Shown: piece by piece, positions 33,616 through 42,141 of the stretch
Position numbering within the stretch: position 1 is the first letter of the stretch
Layout of the letters: each line of letters begins with the position of its first letter
From: Phycisphaeraceae bacterium
GTDB taxonomy: Bacteria; Planctomycetota; Phycisphaerae; Phycisphaerales; UBA1924
Length of the DNA: 64,000 bases
Assembly: GCA_019636655.1 (NCBI GenBank)
Contig: JAHBXB010000001.1
Span: 1,116,001-1,180,000, forward strand
Direction: 5' to 3'
Made by a program: the position numbers and the translations under genes
The notes under the pieces: generated by a model
What the model was told of the DNA's origin: nothing
What the model saw: only the letters and a program-made list of their open reading frames with translations
Database searches by the model: none

Positions 33616-33807
33616 GCTCGGGGCCTCCTCGCCCGTCAGGCAACGAGGGATGCCGGGCACGCAGCGTCCGGGCTCCCGCTGCGGGCCCGTGGGCGCCGCC
33701 CCGCTGCTCGCCGGGGTCGGCGACGCTCCACTCTAGCACACGGCGCAAGTGCACAGGCTCCGGGTCACAACCCCCGGGCGTCGAGCTCGCCACGCTGGCG
33801 GTGGCCG

Positions 33808-35235
33808 TCACGGCCGCGTATTGATGATGTAGTCCGACCCTTCGCCCCCGCTCTTCAAGGCCTCGGTATTCGCTCGGGTGCTAGGCGTTCCCCGGTCGTC
33901 CTGACCATCGAGGCCCACGCTGTACAGCAGGTAGCCGCGGCCGAACCGATCGCTCGCGGGATCATCGACCAGTCGGTAGCCGAACGGTGCGCCGCTGAAG
34001 GGATCAATCGGCAGCGACGGCAGGATCTCCGGGACCAGAGCGCTGAGTGTCTGTGGCAATCGGCCGTACCTGGCCCGGTACATCTCGACCGCGATCATCG
34101 TGCGGACCCCGGCGATGTCAGTGAGATACATGTCGTTCGCGGCGATCACGAGATCGATGCTCGCAAGCAGGTTCTTGACCAAGACGTAGCGGCCTGGGAG
34201 GTTGTCGACAAACGCGCCGACCTTGAACGGGTGCGCGTCCCGCTGCGACCGCGGAAGGTCCGCCGACACCATCGCATTGTCAAAGAACTCGTTTACCTTC
34301 GCTGTCGAGTCGGCCTTGGACGGATACAACAGGCCAATGACATTGACGATCCGGTGAGATCCCAGCCAACCGGTCCGCGGAACTGCCGGGATCAACATCC
34401 CGCCCACCTTGGAGTAGATCATCGTTCCGTCGCCGTGCCCGTTGTCGGTGTGGGTCCACTGGATCGTGTCGAGGGAGAGGAGCCGCTCCCCGTTGAGCAT
34501 CACCGACAGCGGCGGAACAGGCCCGAGGTGGTGGTCCATTGCATCGAGGAGTTCGGCCAGTTCATCCGCCGAGAACCGTGCCGATGTCATCTCGGACCTC
34601 AGTTCACCCAGCGTAAGCGACGCGATGGAAATGCCAACGAGCCGGCTGACCATGATCGGCTGCGAAGCAAGCGCCCGCACTATGACCAGGTTCTGCTCGA
34701 ACGCGGCAAGCCTCTCAGCCCGATCGCCTGCGCGGTTTGCGAGGTGCATCCGCGCGACGTTCATCTTCGCGATGTCGCGGAGGGGACCGAAATCCAGCGT
34801 GATCGACTCGAGCAAGTCTCCATCGTGCTTGGGTTGGACGAATCGCTCGCTCCGGGCGAGCTGCGCGAGTTTGTCGAAAAGGCCGCACTGCTTCATGTAC
34901 GCCATGGCATCAATCGACGACTCCAGCACTTCGGGCGGCGAGGCCGGGTCTGTGGTCGACAAAAAGTCTGGCGGATACGCTGCCTTGGCAATCTCATCGT
35001 TCAGCGTGTTTCGCAGTTGAGCGATTTCCATGAGCAGCGGCCACGCGTTTTCCTTGCCCTCCGTCGCCGCCTGGGCCGCCTCGCTGATCTCGACCATCCT
35101 TGCCCCGTAGTCGACCGATCGCCCCGGCTGCGCCGTGTAGGCCCAGCACGCCGCGACAACGACAATCAACACGATTGCCACGACAACCGCGGCGGCGATA
35201 TTCCTCGGCCGGTACCAGCGATCTCGCATCGTCAC
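33808..35235 (-). CDS. membrane-anchored protein of unknown function, tandem paralogue 1
   Basis: A 475-residue protein with one N-terminal membrane anchor (about residues 12-35) after RDRWYRPRN, then a largely helical outside domain. Near the C-terminus a block reads LPQTLSALVPEILPSLPIDP, then FSGAPFGYRLVDD, then GYLLYSVGLDGQDDRG. Such LP-DPFxGxPxxY-YSVGxDGxDD ends occur in pseudopilin-like and related planctomycete proteins. The start at GTG 35235 is uncertain (ATG 35229 is next). The upstream neighbour is a close paralogue. Function unknown. Confidence 0.82.
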   Translation of the reverse strand: MTMRDRWYRPRNIAAAVVVAIVLIVVVAACWAYTAQPGRSVDYGARMVEISEAAQAATEGKENAWPLLMEIAQLRNTLNDEIAKAAYPPDFLSTTDPASPPEVLESSIDAMAYMKQCGLFDKLAQLARSERFVQPKHDGDLLESITLDFGPLRDIAKMNVARMHLANRAGDRAERLAAFEQNLVIVRALASQPIMVSRLVGISIASLTLGELRSEMTSARFSADELAELLDAMDHHLGPVPPLSVMLNGERLLSLDTIQWTHTDNGHGDGTMIYSKVGGMLIPAVPRTGWLGSHRIVNVIGLLYPSKADSTAKVNEFFDNAMVSADLPRSQRDAHPFKVGAFVDNLPGRYVLVKNLLASIDLVIAANDMYLTDIAGVRTMIAVEMYRARYGRLPQTLSALVPEILPSLPIDPFSGAPFGYRLVDDPASDRFGRGYLLYSVGLDGQDDRGTPSTRANTEALKSGGEGSDYIINTRP

Positions 35236-35292
35236 CGCTGCTCTGCCTCCGCCTCTCTTCCCCAGTCCATGATACGTGCCAGCGAACGGGCT

Positions 35293-36765
35293 TCACGGCG
35301 GCGTGTTGATGATGTAGTCCGACCCCTTGCCCTCTGTTCGCAGGGCATCAAAGTTCGCGCCCTTGCTCGCTGTCCCCTGGTCGTCCTCGCCGTCGAGGCC
35401 CACGCTGTACAGCAGGTAGCCGCGGCCGAACCGATCGCTCGCGGGATCATCGACCAGTCGGTAGCCGAACGGTGAGCCGCTGAAGGGATCGATCGGCAGC
35501 GACGGCAGGATCTCCGGGACCAGAGCGTCGAGTGTCAGTGGCAATTGGCCATGGCGGGCCCGGTACATCTCCACGGCGACCATGGCCCGGACCCCGGCTA
35601 CTTCGGCGAGGAAGATGTCGTTGGACGAGATCGTCCGATCGATCGCGGGCAGCAGCAGTTTGAGAAGCACGTAGCCGCGGGGAAGATTGTCGGCAAACGC
35701 ATCGATCCTGAACGGGTGCGCCGCACGCTTCGATCGTGGGAGATCCGCCAGGACAGCGGCGTTGTCAAAGAACTCGTTCGCCTTCGCGGTCGAATCGGCC
35801 TTGGACGGGTACAGGAGGCCCATGACATTGACGATCGGGTGAGACGTGAGCCTGGCCATTCCAGGGGCCGCCGGCGACGGGTTCTGCAGCCCATCGAGTT
35901 TGGAATAGATCAGCGTCCCGTCGCCGTGCCCGTTGTCGGTGTGGGTCCACTGGATCGTGTCGAGGGAGAAGAGCCGCTCGCCGTTGAGCACCACCGACAG
36001 CGGCGGGACGGCCCCAAGTTGACGATCCATCACACCGAGGATCTCGGCCAGTTCATCCGCCGAGAACCTCGTCGACATCATTTCCGATTTCAGTTCCCCC
36101 AGCGTGAGCGCCGAGATAGCGGCGCCAGTGAGCCGACTGATCAGGATCGGCTGGGAGGCGAGAGCCCGCACCATGACCAGGTTCTGCTCGAACGCCGCGA
36201 GTCGCTCCGCCCGGTCACCTGTGCGGTTGGCGATCGCCATCCTCGCGACGTTCATCCTCGCAAGGTCCCTGGCCGATCCCAACTCTGGCAGAAGCACCTG
36301 GATCAACTCGCCCTCGTACTCTGGCAGGATGAACCGTTCGCCCTGAGCCAGCAGCGCGAGCTTGTCGAAGAGGCCCCGCTGCTTCATGTAGGCCATGGCG
36401 TCGAGCGACGACTCCACCACTTCGGGCGGCGCACTTGGGTCCAGGATTGCCATGAAATCAAACGGGAATGCGTACTTTTGGGGCCACCCGGCAGGCGCCT
36501 CACCGGCGGCCTTGCCGATCTCATTGCGCAAGGTGTCCCGCAGCCGCGCGATCTCGATGAACAGCGGCCACGCGTTCTCCTTGCCCGCCGTCGCCATCTG
36601 GGCCGCCTCGCAGATCTCGACCATCTTCGCGCCGTAGTCGACCGAACGCCCCGGCTGTGCGGTGACGGCCCGGTACACCGTGACGCTGGCGACCACCGCC
36701 AGCGCCACGCCGATCATCCCGGCGACATTCCTGGGCCTGTACCAACGCCGCCGCGTGGTGCTCAT
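35293..36765 (-). CDS. membrane-anchored protein of unknown function, tandem paralogue 2
   Basis: A 490-residue paralogue of the downstream gene, colinear over its whole length. Shared blocks include the anchor with RRWYRPRN, AQPGRSVDYGAKMVEI, GKENAWPL, RAERLAAFEQNLVMVRALAS, IQWTHTDNGHGDGT and DPASDRFGRGYLLYSVGLDG. It has a 15-residue insert near residue 75 that the other copy lacks. ATG 36765 follows GAGGCGAG. The two genes are 57 nt apart and likely arose by recent duplication. The invariant HTDNGHGDG segment is the most motif-like part and could mark an active or binding site (inference). Confidence 0.82.
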   Translation of the reverse strand: MSTTRRRWYRPRNVAGMIGVALAVVASVTVYRAVTAQPGRSVDYGAKMVEICEAAQMATAGKENAWPLFIEIARLRDTLRNEIGKAAGEAPAGWPQKYAFPFDFMAILDPSAPPEVVESSLDAMAYMKQRGLFDKLALLAQGERFILPEYEGELIQVLLPELGSARDLARMNVARMAIANRTGDRAERLAAFEQNLVMVRALASQPILISRLTGAAISALTLGELKSEMMSTRFSADELAEILGVMDRQLGAVPPLSVVLNGERLFSLDTIQWTHTDNGHGDGTLIYSKLDGLQNPSPAAPGMARLTSHPIVNVMGLLYPSKADSTAKANEFFDNAAVLADLPRSKRAAHPFRIDAFADNLPRGYVLLKLLLPAIDRTISSNDIFLAEVAGVRAMVAVEMYRARHGQLPLTLDALVPEILPSLPIDPFSGSPFGYRLVDDPASDRFGRGYLLYSVGLDGEDDQGTASKGANFDALRTEGKGSDYIINTPP

Positions 36766-36840
36766 GTTGCTCGCCTCGGTAACCCCTCCCCTGATACGTC
36801 CATGTCCCGAACGGGTTGCGTCCCCCTCCTCCGGCTGTTG

Positions 36841-36846
36841 TACGCT
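36841..36846 (+). promoter_or_regulatory. probable -10 element of the MgtC-like gene
   Basis: TACGCT lies 9 nt before the ATG, without a Shine-Dalgarno sequence. A TTGCGT at 36816-36821 could be a -35 with a long 19-nt spacer. Confidence 0.42.
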
Positions 36847-36855
36847 TGACCCTTG

Positions 36856-38100
36856 ATGCCCGACTTCGCGAACGATTTCTGGAACCTTCTCATCTCGCTT
36901 GGGCTCGGGCTGCTCATCGGGATGCAGCGGGAACGGACCAAGCCCCGCCTCGGCGGTATCCGCACGTTCGCGCTCATCGCCATTTTCGGCTCGTTGTGCG
37001 CGATGCTGACGTCGCTCACCGGCGGCTGGGCCGTCGCCGCGGGGCTGCTGGGCGTGACCGCGACGGCCGCGATCGGCAACCTCTTCGCGCTCCGCGAGGG
37101 CCGCGGCTCGCCGGGCGTGACGACCGAGATCGCCATGCTCGCGACCTTCGGCGTCGGCGCCCTGGTGCCCTCGGGCCACCGCGAAGTGGCCATCGCGATC
37201 GGCGCGGGGATCGCCATCCTGCTCAACGCCAAACCGGTGCTCCACGGCGTCGTCGCCAAACTCGGCGACCAGGACGTCCGCGCGATCATGCAGTTCGCGC
37301 TGATCACCCTGATCATCCTCCCGGTGCTTCCCAACGAGACGTTCGGCCCCTTCGACGTCCTCAACCCGCACAACATCTGGCTCATGGTCGTGCTTGTCGT
37401 CGGCATGAGCCTCGGCGGGTACCTCGTCTACCGTTTCATCGGCGAAACCGCGGGGCTGCCGCTGGCGGGGATCCTCGGCGGGCTCATCTCCAGCACCGCG
37501 ACCACCGTTAGTTACTCCCGCCGGGCGGCGGAGAATCCCAAGGCGGTGCCCGCGGCCGTAGCGATCATCATGATCGCCGGCACGGTTGTCTACGGCCGGG
37601 TGCTCGTCGAGATCGGTGTCACCGCACCCTCCCTCCTGCCGCACGCGGCGGGCCCGGTCCTGACCGTTGCCCTGACCTCGGTCATCCTCGCCGTGGTCGC
37701 CTGGAGGCGCACTCGCAACGGCACCGACGGCCTCGGCGATCAGAAGAACCCGACCGAACTCAAGTCCGCGCTGGTCTTCGGCGGCATCTACGCCGCCGTG
37801 CTGCTGGCGGTCGCCGCGGCCAAGCACACCCTCGGCGACAAGGGCCTCTACGCCGTCGCTCTCGTCTCGGGCCTGACCGACATGGACGCGATCACACTCT
37901 CGTCATCGCGGCTGGTGTCCGAGGGCCAGATCGAGCCGGGCACGGCGTGGCGGGCGATCATCCTCGCGGCGGCGTCCAACAACGTCTTCAAGACCGGCGT
38001 GGTCGGCGCGCTGGGCGGATGGAGGCTGCTAAAACCCGTCGCGACGCTTGTCGCGATCAAGCTCGCCGTCGTCGCCGCCGTGCTTGTTTTCTGGCCGTGA
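36856..38100 (+). CDS. MgtC/SapB N-terminal and DUF4010 membrane protein
   Basis: A 414-residue polytopic membrane protein. The N-terminal quarter is MgtC/SapB-like (LGLLIGMQRERTKPRLGGIR, then TFALIAIFGSL). The rest matches the DUF4010 part of the YhgE-like fusion family: GYLVYRFIGETAGLPLAGIL, then GGLISSTATTVSYSRR, then LTDMDAITLSSSRL, and SNNVFKTGV near the end. Transport or magnesium-linked functions are often suggested but not established for this fusion. Convergent with the hydroxyacyl-CoA dehydrogenase gene 15 nt away. Confidence 0.88.
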   Translation: MPDFANDFWNLLISLGLGLLIGMQRERTKPRLGGIRTFALIAIFGSLCAMLTSLTGGWAVAAGLLGVTATAAIGNLFALREGRGSPGVTTEIAMLATFGVGALVPSGHREVAIAIGAGIAILLNAKPVLHGVVAKLGDQDVRAIMQFALITLIILPVLPNETFGPFDVLNPHNIWLMVVLVVGMSLGGYLVYRFIGETAGLPLAGILGGLISSTATTVSYSRRAAENPKAVPAAVAIIMIAGTVVYGRVLVEIGVTAPSLLPHAAGPVLTVALTSVILAVVAWRRTRNGTDGLGDQKNPTELKSALVFGGIYAAVLLAVAAAKHTLGDKGLYAVALVSGLTDMDAITLSSSRLVSEGQIEPGTAWRAIILAAASNNVFKTGVVGALGGWRLLKPVATLVAIKLAVVAAVLVFWP

Positions 38101-38115
38101 GCCGGGAACCCCGCA

Positions 38116-38979
38116 CTACTTCTGCGGGTACTCGTAGACCCCGCGGCCGGTCTTGTCGCCCAGCCGCCCGGCGACCACGAGCTGCTTGAGCAGGGGGCAC
38201 GCGCGGTAGCGGTCGTTGTTCAAGCCGTCGGCGAGCACGTTCATGATGTGCACGCACGTGTCAAGGCCGATGAAGTCCGCCAGCCGCAGCGGGCCCATCG
38301 GGTGCGCACAGCCGAGTTTCATGATCTCGTCGATGTGCTGCGGCTCCGCGACGCCTTCCATCCAGGCGTAGAACGCCTCGTTGATCAGTGGCATCAGCAC
38401 GCGGTTGCTCACGAAGCCGGGGCGGTCGTTCGCGGGGATGGGCGTCTTGCCCATTTGCGTGGCCAGGGCGATCGTGCGCTCCGTCGTCTCCTTGCTCGTC
38501 TGCAGACCCTTGATCACCTCGACCAGCTTCATCACCGGCACGGGGTTGAAAAAGTGCATCCCGATCACCCGGTCCGCCGCCGCGCCGGCCGCCGCGGCGA
38601 TCTCGGTGATGCTGATCGACGAGGTGTTGCTCGCCAGGATCTGACCGCCGGTGAACATCTTCGCCAGGGTTGCAAACAGGTCCCGCTTGACCTTCGCGTC
38701 CTCGACGATTGCCTCGATCACGACGTCCGCGCCCTTGAGTTCCTCGAGAGTCGTCACGTACTGCAGCCGGCCCAGCGATTCGGTTGCCTGCGCCTGGGTC
38801 ATCTTGCCCTTCTCGACATCCCGGGCCAGCCGCTTCGAGTGGCCCTCCTTGCAGCGGCCGACCGCTCCAGCGGCGGCGTCGAAGACCATCACCTTGAACC
38901 TCGCGACCGCCGCGACCTGCGCGATGCCGCCGCCCATCTGACCCGCCCCGATGACGCCGATTGAACCGATGGACTGCAT
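38116..38979 (-). CDS. 3-hydroxybutyryl-CoA dehydrogenase
   Basis: NAD(P)-dependent oxidoreductase interconverting (S)-3-hydroxyacyl-CoA and acetoacyl-CoA. The 287-residue protein has the Rossmann motif VIGAGQMGGGIAQVAA at the N-terminus, ASNTSSISITEIA, the signature HFFNPVPVMKLVEV, and the C-terminal dimer domain (NRVLMPLINEAFYA, DKTGRGVYEYP). Length fits the Hbd type and not the FadB fusion. ATG 38979 has GGAGG upstream. No other beta-oxidation or PHB genes are adjacent. Confidence 0.95.
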   Translation of the reverse strand: MQSIGSIGVIGAGQMGGGIAQVAAVARFKVMVFDAAAGAVGRCKEGHSKRLARDVEKGKMTQAQATESLGRLQYVTTLEELKGADVVIEAIVEDAKVKRDLFATLAKMFTGGQILASNTSSISITEIAAAAGAAADRVIGMHFFNPVPVMKLVEVIKGLQTSKETTERTIALATQMGKTPIPANDRPGFVSNRVLMPLINEAFYAWMEGVAEPQHIDEIMKLGCAHPMGPLRLADFIGLDTCVHIMNVLADGLNNDRYRACPLLKQLVVAGRLGDKTGRGVYEYPQK

Positions 38980-39096
38980 GGATCGCCTCCGACCCCCTCC
39001 CCCGGTCACGCACGGCCAGACCATCCGGGCCGTCAGGCGTTAGGATAAGCGGCGGAACCGGCGACGACGACCGTCGCCGACCGCCGGGGTGTGCGC

Positions 39097-39405
39097 ATGT
39101 CGAGGCTGGACAAACTGAAACGGCTGCTGGAGGTGGACCCCGCGGACCCCTTCGTTCTCTACGGCATCGCCCAGGAGCAGGCCAACGCGGGGAACTACGC
39201 CGAGGCCATCACGTTCTACGACCGCTGCCTCGCGGCCGACCCGGCGTATTGCTACGCCTACTTCCACAAGGCCCGGGCGCAGCAGGCGCTTGGCCAGATC
39301 GAGGCCGCCATCGTGACCACGAGGGAAGGCGAAGCCGCGGCGAGGGCCGCCGGCGACGGCAAGGCGAGCGGTGAACTGGCTTCGCTGCTGGATGAGTTGT
39401 CATGA
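39097..39405 (+). CDS. small tetratricopeptide-repeat protein
   Basis: A 102-residue protein with about two TPR units: DPFVLYGIAQEQANAGNYAE, AITFYDRCLAADP and AYFHKARAQQALGQIEAAI. A GTG two codons upstream is an alternative start. The ATG of recX overlaps its stop (ATGA), so the two are translationally coupled. TPRs mediate protein-protein contacts; the partner is unknown. A TTAGGATAAG stretch 50 nt upstream could hold -10 elements for both this gene and the divergent dehydrogenase. Confidence 0.8.
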   Translation: MSRLDKLKRLLEVDPADPFVLYGIAQEQANAGNYAEAITFYDRCLAADPAYCYAYFHKARAQQALGQIEAAIVTTREGEAAARAAGDGKASGELASLLDELS

Positions 39406-40160
39406 ACCGCCGGGGTCCTCGATCGCCGCGAACCTCACCCCGCACCGGACCGCCGGCCGGATCGGACGACGCCGGCGGAGTGATCTCGTCGCTGTCGGTA
39501 TCGCGGCGAGATCCTGACCGCGTCACGGTGCGCATCGGGCGAGCGAAGTTTGGGCCGATTGACCGTCGCGACGCGGAGGAACTCGGGCTGCGGCCGGGAG
39601 TGGAATGGACCAGGACACTCGCCGGGCAGGTCGCCGCCGCGCAGGCGCGGGCCGGGGCAAGGCGGTACGCGCTCCGTGCTCTCGCCGCCCGGCCGATGAG
39701 CCGACGCGAACTGACCGACCGGATGACGGCCCGCGGCTGCAACGCGCTCGCGGCCGAGTCGGTGGCGGCAAGGCTGGAAGACCTGGGGCTGATCGACGAC
39801 GCCGCGTTCGCCCAGTCCTACGTGCGGTCCCAGTTGGCCCGAAAGCCCGCCGGCAAGGCGCTGCTGGTCGCCAAACTGATGCAGAAGCGCATCGAACCGG
39901 GAACGGCCAGGCGGGCTGTTGAAACAGCCTTGAAGGGGACCGACCAAGCGGCGGCCGCGGCGGTTCTTGCCCAGAAGCGGGCCCTGCGCATGAGCCCTGA
40001 ACTGGGCCGGGACGTCGTCCGCCGCCGCCTGATGGGCCTGCTCGCCCGGCGCGGGTTTGACGGCGAAGTCTGCCGGGGGGCGGTCGATATCGCTATGAAA
40101 TCATGGCAGAAACACGCTCCTGCCGGGACGGGGCGGGCGGACGAGGAGGGCTTGGGGTAG
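39402..40160 (+). CDS. recX: RecX-family regulatory protein
   Basis: RecX modulates RecA filament assembly in DNA repair. The 252-residue protein has the three-helix repeats typical of RecX: YALRALAARPMSRRELTDRM, then VAARLEDLGLIDDAAFAQSY, VRSQLARKPAGKALLVAKLM and RRLMGLLARRGFDGEV. About 60 extra residues precede the repeats. recA is not adjacent, which is a common separation. Coupled to the TPR gene upstream by a 4-base overlap. Confidence 0.9.
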   Translation: MNRRGPRSPRTSPRTGPPAGSDDAGGVISSLSVSRRDPDRVTVRIGRAKFGPIDRRDAEELGLRPGVEWTRTLAGQVAAAQARAGARRYALRALAARPMSRRELTDRMTARGCNALAAESVAARLEDLGLIDDAAFAQSYVRSQLARKPAGKALLVAKLMQKRIEPGTARRAVETALKGTDQAAAAAVLAQKRALRMSPELGRDVVRRRLMGLLARRGFDGEVCRGAVDIAMKSWQKHAPAGTGRADEEGLG

Positions 40161-40195
40161 ACTGTCGTTCAACCGGGGTGGCGGCGGAGGGTGCT

Positions 40196-40804
40196 ATGCG
40201 GCGATGGACAACAGCAACGGCGGTGCGGGCCGTGGCGGGTGCGGGGGCGTTGAGTTCGCTGCTCGCGCTGGGCGCGTGCGTGGACAATCAGAACAATGAC
40301 CTCACCATCGGATCCGCGCCCGACCGGGTCACGCTGCCGGCGCTGGAGACCCGCGCCAACCTGGCGTCGGCCCAGCCCCCTATCGATGAGGCCCCGCCTC
40401 CTTCGGTGGTCGGCGTGATGCGCGACAACTGGCAGCGCGTCACCTTCAAAGTGCCCATCGAGTACGTGAGCCATCAGGCCACTTCGGCGACCAACCCGAC
40501 GTACACGGACGAGAACGCCCGGCAACTCGGCCAGTACCCGACCGAGGCCTCGTGCGTGGAGCGGCCGACGAGCCGGTCGTACGGCGATGAGGCGTGGGAG
40601 GGGCTCGCCGCGCCGTTTTATTGCGGGCTGGATGTCGTCATGGCCCTGCCGCGAATGTTCGTGGCTCCCCCGTGGACGCTGCAGCGGAGCCCCGGAACGG
40701 CGTATGAACGGCGGCCCGACGAGGTCCCGGCGTTCTACAAGATCGCCCCGGCGGGCCAGACCCCGGCGGTGGACCCGGCCGGTGCGCCGTCGGAGGCCCA
40801 CTGA
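40196..40804 (+). CDS. lipoprotein of unknown function
   Basis: A 202-residue exported lipoprotein. The signal peptide ends in the lipobox LGAC (Cys near residue 28). The mature part is unrecognised (TFKVPIEYVSHQ, ARQLGQYPTEASC, GLAAPFYCGLDVVMALPRMF, PPWTLQRSP). Two cysteines in the mature domain could form a disulfide. CGGAGG lies 5 nt before the ATG; TAGACT at 40158 may be a -10. Its stop overlaps the rhodanese start (TGATG). Confidence 0.75.
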   Translation: MRRWTTATAVRAVAGAGALSSLLALGACVDNQNNDLTIGSAPDRVTLPALETRANLASAQPPIDEAPPPSVVGVMRDNWQRVTFKVPIEYVSHQATSATNPTYTDENARQLGQYPTEASCVERPTSRSYGDEAWEGLAAPFYCGLDVVMALPRMFVAPPWTLQRSPGTAYERRPDEVPAFYKIAPAGQTPAVDPAGAPSEAH

Positions 40805-41220
40805 TGTCCGAGGGGCTCAAGCCGATCCCGCAACTCGACGCCCGCGGACTGCCGGTGGGGTATGCCTACCAGCCAGACTACGAGGTGACGCCGCGCGAGA
40901 CCAGGTCGCTCCTGGAAGCCGCGGCGGGAACGAGTGACGGCACGCTGCTCGTGGACTGCCGGCGGCAGAACGAGTGGGAGACGTGCCGGATCGAAGGGGC
41001 CGTGCTGATCCCGATGGAGGAGATCGCGATGCGCCTCGACGAACTCGAGGGACCCGACGGCGAGCGGGACCGGCCGATCATCGTGCAGTGCCACACCGGG
41101 CGGCGGTCGCTCAAGGTGACGCACCTGCTTCGGGAGGCGGGGTTCTCCGACGTCAAGTCGATGGCGGGCGGGATCGAGCTGTGGTCGATCGACATCGATC
41201 CGAACGTGCCGCGGTACTAG
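40804..41220 (+). CDS. single-domain rhodanese-like sulfurtransferase
   Basis: A 138-residue rhodanese domain with a short N-terminal extension. LLVDCRRQNEWETCRIEGAV is the opening block. The active-site loop is VQCHTGRRS, with catalytic Cys and a CxxGxR pattern, followed by REAGFSDVKSMAGGIELWS. Expected to carry sulfur as a persulfide; GlpE-like in size. Translationally coupled to the lipoprotein. Its stop shares CTAG with the convergent PEP-CTERM-like gene. Confidence 0.9.
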   Translation: MSEGLKPIPQLDARGLPVGYAYQPDYEVTPRETRSLLEAAAGTSDGTLLVDCRRQNEWETCRIEGAVLIPMEEIAMRLDELEGPDGERDRPIIVQCHTGRRSLKVTHLLREAGFSDVKSMAGGIELWSIDIDPNVPRY

Positions 41221-42035
41221 CGCCGGCGGCGGGCGGCGAAAAGGCCGGCGAATCCCAAGAGGATACCCGAGCCGGGTGCGGGGAAAATCCCCATAATGAG
41301 TCCGAACCCAGTTGTCGTGTACGGCTGGACCGCGCCTCCTTGCAGGTCGCTCCTCGTGATCCCAAGGAAGTTCACACTGCCATCGGCGCCCGACTCGGGA
41401 TCGGGGGGAGTGGCCGAAGATGGCAACCACCCGAGAATCGGCCCGGCGGACCCGGTGACGGAGAACTGCACGAATTGATTCTCTTGTACCAGGTTGGCGT
41501 GGAACCGAAACACGTTTGTAAACGAGTTCGCGCCGAGTGAGCCTGGAATCGGGGTTGTCGGTTGTGGACTTGCATCAGGCCAAGGGGCCGATGCGCCGCC
41601 GACGATGTCGCGGAACGACTGGACGAAACTGCCCGGCGTTGCGGCGTTGCCCTCGATCACGTTCGTGCCCACCAGCGTGCCACCGTATTCGGTTGACGGG
41701 CCGCTGTTGAAAGGTGCCACTCTTGACGTGGCACTATCGACTGCCAATGTGTCGCCCGGCGCGAAACCCACCATTGATACTCGCCCCGTCCAGTTGAACA
41801 GGCCCTGATTGCTCTGACCAAGATCCTGCCCCGTCAGGTTGAAGATTCCAACCTGGACGGTGATGGTGTACACGCCACCTGCATTGCCTGCCAAGGTATT
41901 GCCGCCAGACATCAACAATGTCTGGCCATCCGGCCGGGTAACCGAGAAGCGGATTTGCGTCGTCCACGTCGTCGCAGCGGTGGCGGAAGCGGCGAATCCG
42001 GCGGCGCACAGAACTCCTGCTAGGGCTGTCTTCAT
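41217..42035 (-). CDS. PEP-CTERM-like exported protein, family copy 1
   Basis: A 272-residue secreted protein. The signal peptide is near residues 1-22 (ALAGVLCAAGFAASATA). The body carries family blocks shared with the two copies at 42864-43688 and 43949-44758: TWTTQIRFSV, the block TVQVGIFNLTGQ followed by SNQGLFNW, then GASAPWPD and NVFRF. The C-terminal tail reads FPAPGSGILLGFAGLFAARR then RR. This is the most divergent of the three copies. An AGGAACG Shine-Dalgarno and a TTGACG-17-TACGTT promoter lie upstream. Likely surface or extracellular; function unknown. Confidence 0.85.
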   Translation of the reverse strand: MKTALAGVLCAAGFAASATAATTWTTQIRFSVTRPDGQTLLMSGGNTLAGNAGGVYTITVQVGIFNLTGQDLGQSNQGLFNWTGRVSMVGFAPGDTLAVDSATSRVAPFNSGPSTEYGGTLVGTNVIEGNAATPGSFVQSFRDIVGGASAPWPDASPQPTTPIPGSLGANSFTNVFRFHANLVQENQFVQFSVTGSAGPILGWLPSSATPPDPESGADGSVNFLGITRSDLQGGAVQPYTTTGFGLIMGIFPAPGSGILLGFAGLFAARRRR

Positions 42036-42077
42036 GGGAGCGTTCCTGTGAGAGCTGGGACGATACAACGACATCAT

Positions 42078-42106
42078 AACGTACATGATTCTGGTGGATC
42101 CGTCAA
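42078..42106 (-). promoter_or_regulatory. sigma-70-type promoter of PEP-CTERM-like copy 1
   Basis: On the minus strand: TTGACG (42106-42101), a 17-nt spacer and TACGTT (42083-42078). The leader is about 35 nt. The layout is nearly the same as before the other two family copies. Confidence 0.65.
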
Positions 42107-42141
42107 TGTTAGGTATTTGAGAAAGACACTTCCTCGATCGG

